Positions 15,512 through 20,989 of a stretch of 20,989 nt of DNA are shown piece after piece. The stretch covers positions 1 to 20,989 of the forward strand of contig CAKPVW010000033.1 in NCBI GenBank assembly GCA_934196075.1, given 5' to 3'. The stretch comes from an uncultured Anaerovibrio sp. GTDB lineage: Bacteria > Bacillota > Negativicutes > Selenomonadales > Selenomonadaceae. A model generated the notes under the pieces. That model was given only the letters and a program-made list of their open reading frames with translations. It ran no database searches and was not told where the DNA came from. The translations under genes and the position numbers were made by a program. Position 1 is the stretch's first letter. The number at the start of each line of letters is the position of its first letter.

Positions 15512-16644
15512 TTTATCTGCCATCCAAAATCCCTGCCTATCTCTCTTGCCTTGTCATCCATGCCTAGAAGCTTTCCCTGCAAGGTTACCAGCACTGTCCC
15601 TACCTGCAAGCGGTTAAAAAGAAATCGCTCTGCCCGGCAGCTGGCTCTGGCTGCAATAATCTCATAAACCGATTGCAAGCCGTATTCTTCTATTACAGGC
15701 AAAGCCTCCTCTGTGGTTACAGCCTGCAAAATGCGGTTCACACCCTCAGCGGGCATACCCTGGGCGGCACTATAGGCTGCCAATACCTCCAAGCGGGCAT
15801 CTCCCACTCGATTGTGAGTGTGGAATACCCCGGCAGCAACCTTGGCCAATTTGCCAATATGCCCAAAAAGCAAAATCCGTTCTAGGCCATGATCCGCTCC
15901 CGCTTCCAGCATAAAACCAATAAAATTGCTGGTTTGCACCATGGCTTCAGTAGGCAGGCCCCAGCTGCTGGCGATTCTTTCCCCAATTTTTCCCGGCACA
16001 AAAATCTGGGTGGTAAAGCCAGCTGCCTTGGCCACCTCTATTTGAGGCACCAAGGAATTTTTGAAAGCCTCCTCAGACATAGGACGCAAAACTCCTGTTG
16101 TACCAATAACCGAAATTCCCCCTTCAATGCCTAAAACCGGATTCAGGGTTTTGGTAGCCAGCTCTGAGCCAGCAGGAATATCCACCCGCACTAAGCAAGC
16201 TTTATCTCCAATAATATCCTTAATGCTATTATAAACCAGTTGTCTTGGCCCTGGATTTATAGCCGGCTCGCCTACCCCAAGGCTTAATCCTGGCTTGGTA
16301 GCATGTCCAATCCCCTGACCAGCCTCGAAAAGAATCTGTTTATAGACAATGCTTGTTCCATAAACTGACTGCAGCTGACTCTGGGGGATAAATCGAAAGG
16401 TAGTAAATACTGATGTGCCATTGGTTATATCCGGGTCATCCCCTGCGTCCTTGACGATTTCCACCTTTACACTATGTTCCAACATTTCCACGGAAGCAAT
16501 AGGTATCTGCAAAGGCGTACCATCCAAGGCCACAATATCCACCATATCCCCTGGGTCCTCTCCCTGCAGCAGCATGGCTCCTGCCTTGGCTCCTGCTGCC
16601 AGACAGGCCCCAGTAGTATAGCCACCTTTTAACTGTTTTGCCAT
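15508..16644 (-). CDS. cbiD: Cobalt-precorrin-5B C1-methyltransferase CbiD
   Basis: SAM-dependent methylation at C1, specific to the anaerobic pathway. The 378 residues begin with the family hallmark GYTTGACLAAGAKA (8-21) and include KDAGDDPDITNG (65-76), GIGHATKPGL (111-120), GEPAINPGPR (125-134) and GTTGVLRPMS further on. It is the first cobamide gene and starts only 36 bp after the ftsY stop. The ribosome binding site is weak. No riboswitch can fit in the spacer, so expression probably comes from transcription through smc-ftsY or from a promoter inside ftsY. Confidence 0.96.
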   Translation of the reverse strand: MAKQLKGGYTTGACLAAGAKAGAMLLQGEDPGDMVDIVALDGTPLQIPIASVEMLEHSVKVEIVKDAGDDPDITNGTSVFTTFRFIPQSQLQSVYGTSIVYKQILFEAGQGIGHATKPGLSLGVGEPAINPGPRQLVYNSIKDIIGDKACLVRVDIPAGSELATKTLNPVLGIEGGISVIGTTGVLRPMSEEAFKNSLVPQIEVAKAAGFTTQIFVPGKIGERIASSWGLPTEAMVQTSNFIGFMLEAGADHGLERILLFGHIGKLAKVAAGVFHTHNRVGDARLEVLAAYSAAQGMPAEGVNRILQAVTTEEALPVIEEYGLQSVYEIIAARASCRAERFLFNRLQVGTVLVTLQGKLLGMDDKAREIGRDFGWQIK

Positions 16645-16680
16645 CTACACTACCAGCCTTTCTCAACCTAATAGAGCTAT

Positions 16681-17601
16681 TTACTCACCTTTAGCAAACA
16701 ATGCCTTGGCAAAATCCTCTGCTACGAAAGGACGCAAATCCTCTACGCCCTCTCCTACGCCAATCCATTTTACAGGCATGGAAAGCTCTGCCTTGATACC
16801 GATAACCACGCCGCCCTTGGCAGTACCATCCAGCTTGGTAAGCACTACGCCAGTAATAGGTGCTGCCTTGGTAAAGATATTGGCCTGGCTAATAGCATTC
16901 TGACCAGTAGTAGCATCCAATACCAACAAAGTTTCGTGAGGTGCCTCTGGAATTTCACGCTGAATAACACGATTGATTTTCTTCAGCTCCTCCATGAGAT
17001 TGGCCTTGGTTTGCAATCTGCCTGCAGTGTCAATCAGCAGTACATCAATATTTCTAGCCTTGGCTGCCTTTACGGCATCAAAGGCCACAGCTGCCGGATC
17101 CGAGCCCTCCTCATGGGCAATCACCCTGGTGCCGGTGCGCTCCCCCCATACCTGCAGCTGGTCAATAGCCGCTGCCCGGAAGGTATCTGCCGCAGCCAGC
17201 ATAACGGATTTACCCTGTCCTTGATAATAGGAAGCCAGCTTGCCAATGGTGGTAGTTTTGCCTACACCATTAACACCAATAACCAGAATAACTGTAGGTC
17301 CCTGCTCTGCTACCTTGGTTTCATCGGAGCCGGCAGTCAGAATCTCACTGATTCTTGCCTGCAGGAATGGCTTCAAGTCCTCTGGACTGTTAATCTCCTT
17401 TTTCTTGATGCCCTTTCGCACGGACTCCATCAGTCTGTCTGTAGTATTCACACCTACATCAGCCATAATCAGGATTTCCTCCAGCTCATCCAAAAGGTCA
17501 TCATCAATATCTGCATAACCAATAATCAACTTTTCAATCTTGTTGGTAATATTTTCTCTGGTTTTACTCAAACCCTTTTTTAATTTATCAAAAAATCCCA
17601 T
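16681..17601 (-). CDS. ftsY: Signal recognition particle receptor FtsY
   Basis: GTPase that docks SRP-ribosome complexes at the membrane. The 306 residues have an N-domain (about 1-95) and an NG GTPase domain: G1 GVNGVGKT (109-116), DTFRAAA (139-145), DTAGR (191-195), TKLD (255-258), and a C-terminal [12 protein letters not shown] closing block. There is no long acidic A-domain, as usual in Firmicutes. Start is ATG with AGGAGG eight bases upstream, 18 bp after the smc stop. The smc-ftsY order is common in Firmicutes. Confidence 0.98.
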   Translation of the reverse strand: MGFFDKLKKGLSKTRENITNKIEKLIIGYADIDDDLLDELEEILIMADVGVNTTDRLMESVRKGIKKKEINSPEDLKPFLQARISEILTAGSDETKVAEQGPTVILVIGVNGVGKTTTIGKLASYYQGQGKSVMLAAADTFRAAAIDQLQVWGERTGTRVIAHEEGSDPAAVAFDAVKAAKARNIDVLLIDTAGRLQTKANLMEELKKINRVIQREIPEAPHETLLVLDATTGQNAISQANIFTKAAPITGVVLTKLDGTAKGGVVIGIKAELSMPVKWIGVGEGVEDLRPFVAEDFAKALFAKGE

Positions 17602-17619
17602 TAATATATCCTCCTAGTT

Positions 17620-20600
17620 TCAATTTTCCTGCTGATAATCCTCCAGCTTTACGGAAAGTATCTTGGACACCCCAGCATCCTCAATGGTGACACCGTACAT
17701 GGTGTCAGCCACCTCCATGGTTCCCTTGCGATGGGTAACCATAAGAAACTGTGTTTTTTCGGCATATTCGCGAATAAACTTGCCAAAGCGGCCAATATTG
17801 GCTTCATCTAAAGGTGCATCTATCTCATCCAATACTGAAAAAGGTGCTGGTCTATATTTCAAAAAGGAAAACAGCAATGCCACCACGGTCAAAGCTCTTT
17901 CACCACCAGAAAGCACCGATAAATTCTGCATTTTTTTACCTGGCACTGTAACCAGAATATTTACGCCTGCTTCCAGTAGATTTTCCTTATCTGTCAATTG
18001 AATACCGGCCTGACCGCCGCCAAAAAGCTTGACAAATATCTCACCAAAATATTCATTAATCTTGACAAAGGCGTCACCAAATTGCTTGGTCATAACCTGT
18101 TCCATTTGCTCAATAAGCTGCAATAAATCCTCTTTGGCCTTCTCCAAATCTTCAGCATTGCCAGCTAGGAAACCATGTCGTTTCTGCAGCTCCTCATATT
18201 CCTGAGGGGCATTGGGATTTACCGGGCCCAGCTTCTTTAGCTCCCTATCCATATGGGCAAGGGATTTTTTCAGCTCTCCCGGCTCCAGCTTCCGAGCCTT
18301 TTCAGCCACTCTTTCTGGCACCAAACCATAGCCTGACAACATTTTGGCCTGACATTGCTCCAAATCATAATCTATCTTGGAGGCATCCAGCTCTATCTGA
18401 TGCAGCTGGTTCTGAATGGCCTGCAAACGGCTGCCAGCTTCTTTGATTTCCTTGTCATTATTCTTTTTCTCTGCCATGCGGCTAAGCCGGATCTGATAGA
18501 CCTTGCGATGTTCTTCATCCGCCTTGGCATATACCTTTTGCTGGTGCTGACAGGCTTCCATCAAATCACCAATTTCCTGCATACTATCTGATAGCTCCTG
18601 CTCCATAGCAGATAATTCTTCTACCTGATTGTCAATAGCTGTCTGACATCGCTGGATTTCCCGCTGTCGCAAAAGAATTTGCTCTCTGGCTCTCAAAGCC
18701 TGCTGCTCTAAAACAGTTTTGTTCATTTCCAGCTGGCTGGTATGATGAGACAATTCCTCAGCCTCCTCATCCAGCTGTTCATACTGATTTTGCAGCTGAG
18801 CCAATTTTTTGGTCAGCTCTTCTCCCTTGTTTCTCTTTTCGGCCAGATCCTTGCGCAACTGGGAGATTTCCTCTCGACGATTCAAAAAACTGCTTTCTTT
18901 GTGATGCTGACTACCACCAGTCAAGGCACCTCCCGGAGTAAGTAATTCTCCCTCTAGGGTAACAATGCGCAGCCGCTGTCCCATATTTTTATTGATAGTC
19001 AGGGCATTTTCCAGTGTATCTACCACCAAAGTTCGCCCTAGTAAAAATTCTGCCACCTTGCTATAGTTATTGTCTACCTGCACCACCTGATGAGCCCAGC
19101 CGATAATTCCCTGTGCCTGAGCTGGCAGCTGCTCTCTATTCTGACGTACCACAATAGAGGATAATGGCAGAAAGGTGGCTCTGCCCAGCTTATCAGCCTT
19201 GAGCATGGCGATGGCTGCCTTGGCAGTGTCTGTATCTTTAGTAACAATATTTTGCAGACTGCCTCCCAAAGCTGTTTCAATGGCCAATACATATTTGCCT
19301 GGCACATCCAAAAGCTCCGCTACGGCACCGCAAATTCCTGAGCGCCAAGATTGCTGAGTTTTTAGCACCGCCTTTACCGCCCGGCCAAAGCCCTCATAGG
19401 AGTTTTGGAGACGTTCCAATACCTGTACCCGGCTTGCAACAGATTGAACAGCACCTTGAATTTGCTGATTCTGCTGATTCAGCCCCTGCACCTGCTGTCT
19501 AACCTCAGCTAGAGATTGACGCAATGCCTTGGCTCTTTGCCTTTGGTCAGCAATTTCCTGCTCCACAGTCTGCTTTTTAGCTTGGGCAGATTTCTCGGCC
19601 TGCTCCAGCCCTGCTACGCTTTCCCCAGCCTCAGCCATGGCTGACTGCTGATGACGAATCTGCTGCTGATGACGTTGCTTGTTGGCCTTGGCCTGACGGC
19701 GGCGCTCCTCCAAAACCTTGATGCGGCTATCTGCCTCCTCAATACTGCTATGGATCTCCTGCCGTTTTTTAGCCAATTGCTCTAAATTTTTCTCCAAAGT
19801 CAATAGCTCCCCATCCAACTGGGAGCTGCGGCTTTCAATCAGTTGTCTGGCTGTATTGGCTGCCAACTCCTGATCTCTTTTTTCCTGCAGCTGTTGGTCA
19901 AAAACACTGCGACGAGTCTGTAAATGCTGATAATGCTGATACAGACCTGTCAATTGCAATGCCGCCTGCTCCTCCTGCAGTTCCTGATACCGCTTGGCCT
20001 TGGCTGCACTTTCAGCCAAAGGCTCTAGTTGATTTTCAATTTCCCCTAGAATATCATGGACACGTTGAAGATTGCCCTCTGTGTCCTCCAGCTTCCGCAT
20101 GGCTTCTCGCTTGCGGCTGCGATATTTGCTAATACCGGCTGCTTCTTCAAAAAACAGTCTTTTTTCCTCTGGTCTGGCATTGAGAATTTCATCCATTTTG
20201 TTCTGGCTGATAATTCCCATACTATCATGGCCTATACCTGAATCTGCAAATAGATTAACAATATCCTTTAGACGGCAACGGGATTTGTTTATATAAAATT
20301 CACTTTCTCCTGTCCGGAAAAGCCGTCTGGTAACTACGACCTCTCTGAAGTCCACTGGCAGGGTGCTGTCACTATTATCAAAATACAAGGAAACCTCTGC
20401 CACGCCCATAGGTCGACGGCTTTCACTGCCGGCAAATATGATATCCTCTGCTTTGACACCGCGGATGTTGCGGATATTTTGCTCCCCTAGCACCCACTTG
20501 ATGGCATCAGATATATTGCTTTTGCCACTGCCATTAGGCCCTACAATAGCGGTAATACCTCTATCAAAATCAACCTCTATCTTATCCGCAAAGGATTTGA

Positions 20601-20631
20601 ACCCATAGGCTTCCAGTTTTTTTAACTGCAA
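17620..20631 (-). CDS. smc: Chromosome segregation ATPase SMC, short-arm form
   Basis: Core ATPase of the SMC-ScpAB condensin that organises and segregates the chromosome. Walker A GPNGSGKS (31-38), a hinge domain (about 409-575, from NSYEGFGRAV to TPGGALTGGS), signature LSGGE (907-911), and Walker B with Asp935-Glu936 in FSVLDEIDA. Coiled coils rich in Gln/Glu/Lys/Arg lie between. At 1,003 residues it is about 180 shorter than usual (near 1,180-1,190); both arms are about 90-110 residues shorter and remain matched. Start: I prefer the TTG at 20631, giving MQLKKLEAYGFKSF as in relatives and preceded by GGTGA. A GTG at 20640 would add three residues. Confidence 0.97.
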   Translation of the reverse strand: MQLKKLEAYGFKSFADKIEVDFDRGITAIVGPNGSGKSNISDAIKWVLGEQNIRNIRGVKAEDIIFAGSESRRPMGVAEVSLYFDNSDSTLPVDFREVVVTRRLFRTGESEFYINKSRCRLKDIVNLFADSGIGHDSMGIISQNKMDEILNARPEEKRLFFEEAAGISKYRSRKREAMRKLEDTEGNLQRVHDILGEIENQLEPLAESAAKAKRYQELQEEQAALQLTGLYQHYQHLQTRRSVFDQQLQEKRDQELAANTARQLIESRSSQLDGELLTLEKNLEQLAKKRQEIHSSIEEADSRIKVLEERRRQAKANKQRHQQQIRHQQSAMAEAGESVAGLEQAEKSAQAKKQTVEQEIADQRQRAKALRQSLAEVRQQVQGLNQQNQQIQGAVQSVASRVQVLERLQNSYEGFGRAVKAVLKTQQSWRSGICGAVAELLDVPGKYVLAIETALGGSLQNIVTKDTDTAKAAIAMLKADKLGRATFLPLSSIVVRQNREQLPAQAQGIIGWAHQVVQVDNNYSKVAEFLLGRTLVVDTLENALTINKNMGQRLRIVTLEGELLTPGGALTGGSQHHKESSFLNRREEISQLRKDLAEKRNKGEELTKKLAQLQNQYEQLDEEAEELSHHTSQLEMNKTVLEQQALRAREQILLRQREIQRCQTAIDNQVEELSAMEQELSDSMQEIGDLMEACQHQQKVYAKADEEHRKVYQIRLSRMAEKKNNDKEIKEAGSRLQAIQNQLHQIELDASKIDYDLEQCQAKMLSGYGLVPERVAEKARKLEPGELKKSLAHMDRELKKLGPVNPNAPQEYEELQKRHGFLAGNAEDLEKAKEDLLQLIEQMEQVMTKQFGDAFVKINEYFGEIFVKLFGGGQAGIQLTDKENLLEAGVNILVTVPGKKMQNLSVLSGGERALTVVALLFSFLKYRPAPFSVLDEIDAPLDEANIGRFGKFIREYAEKTQFLMVTHRKGTMEVADTMYGVTIEDAGVSKILSVKLEDYQQEN

Positions 20632-20636
20632 AAAAT

Positions 20637-20641
20637 TCACC
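20637..20641 (-). promoter_or_regulatory. Ribosome binding site deciding the smc start
   Basis: Minus-strand GGTGA, five bases before TTG (20631). It overlaps the alternative GTG start (20640), which itself has only GGG two bases upstream, too close to serve. This favours the TTG. Confidence 0.5.
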
Positions 20642-20713
20642 AGCCCACTTTATATTACATACTATGAATCCCCGCTCAGAAAAGGTCAAGATGATAATCA
20701 TGCTTTTTCTCTT

Positions 20714-20742
20714 ATTATAACCAAAATTCATAGATATTAAAA
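20714..20742 (-). promoter_or_regulatory. Candidate promoter for smc-ftsY (and perhaps the cobamide genes)
   Basis: A perfect -10 TATAAT on the minus strand (20714-20719), 17 bp from a weak -35 TTTTAA (20737-20742), about 80 bp before the smc start. The surroundings are very A/T-rich, so chance matches are likely; the exact -10 and its position are the main support. Confidence 0.45.
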
Positions 20743-20796
20743 TCATTCTACAAAGATATATTTTACCATAATTTGTCTAAAAAAAACAGCATAATA

Positions 20797-20852
20797 AAAC
20801 ACTCCGTCTATAAATATGTAGAATTATCTCTCCTACTATCTCCAGAGTGTTT
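20797..20852 (-). terminator. Possible terminator of the gene upstream of smc
   Basis: An 8-bp perfect stem AAACACTC/GAGTGTTT encloses 40 nt that contain a smaller GTAG/CTAC hairpin. On the minus strand the stem is followed by TATTATGCTG and then eight T residues. The long loop and the delayed T-run make it an imperfect intrinsic terminator. It lies upstream of the candidate smc promoter. Confidence 0.35.
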
Positions 20853-20989
20853 CCTATGTGTATTAATATGAGAAAATTCTGATTTGTAGTGCTGATTGGC
20901 AAATCACACTAGTATTTACTGAGGCATGGCAAATACCCTTCCCGGCACGCTCGCGCTATATAAATGTGCCTCACGCTGCTAAACTCATT

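Larger units (their letters stand above)
20641..20989 (-). other. Non-coding region upstream of smc with several inverted repeats
   Basis: No convincing gene. Minus-strand order from the right edge: inverted repeat GGCAC/GTGCC (944-948 with 966-970, all +20000), GTATTT/AAATAC (912-917 with 931-936), AGTG-c-TGATT/AATCACACT (888-897 with 902-910), then AAACACTC/GAGTGTTT (797-804 with 845-852), then the candidate smc promoter. A frame open from the right edge for 26 codons ends at TAG (20909-20911) but shows no recognisable protein. The hairpin-dense right part could be a dispersed repeat or the end of an upstream transcript. Confidence 0.45.

Noticed and set aside
16936..17583. A 215-codon open frame on the plus strand
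   Set aside because: Antisense to ftsY, whose GTPase motifs are intact; no family resemblance in the translation.
20909..20989. C-terminal end of a gene entering from the right edge on the minus strand
   Set aside because: A frame is open for 26 codons to a TAG, but the residues match no family I know and the DNA is dominated by inverted repeats; chance is a sufficient explanation.
1..20989. CRISPR array, phage genes or tRNA genes
   Set aside because: No regularly spaced direct repeats, phage-like proteins or cloverleaf sequences were seen on either strand.

Overview
The window carries an anaerobic cobamide (vitamin B12) biosynthesis cluster in which every gene lies on the minus strand, read from right to left. 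Three things point to a Firmicutes chromosome with a diderm/Negativicutes flavour rather than a proteobacterium: the smc-ftsY pair, strong AGGAGG-type ribosome binding sites, and moderate-to-low G+C. The genus cannot be fixed from the sequence. The early-cobalt enzymes CbiD and CbiG are present, which is diagnostic of the oxygen-independent route.

Layout in transcription order. (1) 20641-20989: non-coding, with several inverted repeats and a candidate smc promoter. (2) smc and ftsY. (3) Only 36 bp later, a tight run of corrin-ring genes: cbiD, cbiE, cbiT, cbiF, cbiG, cbiH, cbiJ, cbiC. (4) The amidation and nucleotide-loop genes: cbiA, cobU, cbiP, cbiB, cobS. (5) A complete IS200/IS605-type element with tnpA, tnpB and a candidate omega RNA, inserted into the 3' end of cobS. 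(6) The last part of the operon: pduX-like L-threonine kinase, cobD and cobC. (7) A long-stem intrinsic terminator, then two strong promoters and a structured leader that read off the left edge, most likely into an rRNA operon.

How the genes work together. CbiH, F, G, D, J, E, T and C carry cobalt-precorrin-3 through ring contraction, methylation, reduction and methyl migration to cobyrinic acid. CbiA and CbiP amidate the side chains. PduX makes L-threonine phosphate, CobD decarboxylates it to aminopropanol phosphate, and CbiB attaches this to cobyric acid. CobU activates the product with GTP, CobS joins it to the alpha-riboside of the lower ligand, and CobC removes the phosphate. Genes for uroporphyrinogen and precorrin-2 synthesis, cobalt insertion (cbiK/cbiX), cbiL, the corrinoid adenosyltransferase and cobT are absent here and must be elsewhere if the pathway is complete.

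Most notable observations: the reconstructed IS insertion that truncates CobS by about 15 residues and leaves a TnpB guide matching the severed cobS end; an SMC about 180 residues shorter than usual with both coiled-coil arms shortened; a B12 operon attached to smc-ftsY with no room for a cobalamin riboswitch; and a duplicated promoter module ahead of the presumed rRNA leader.
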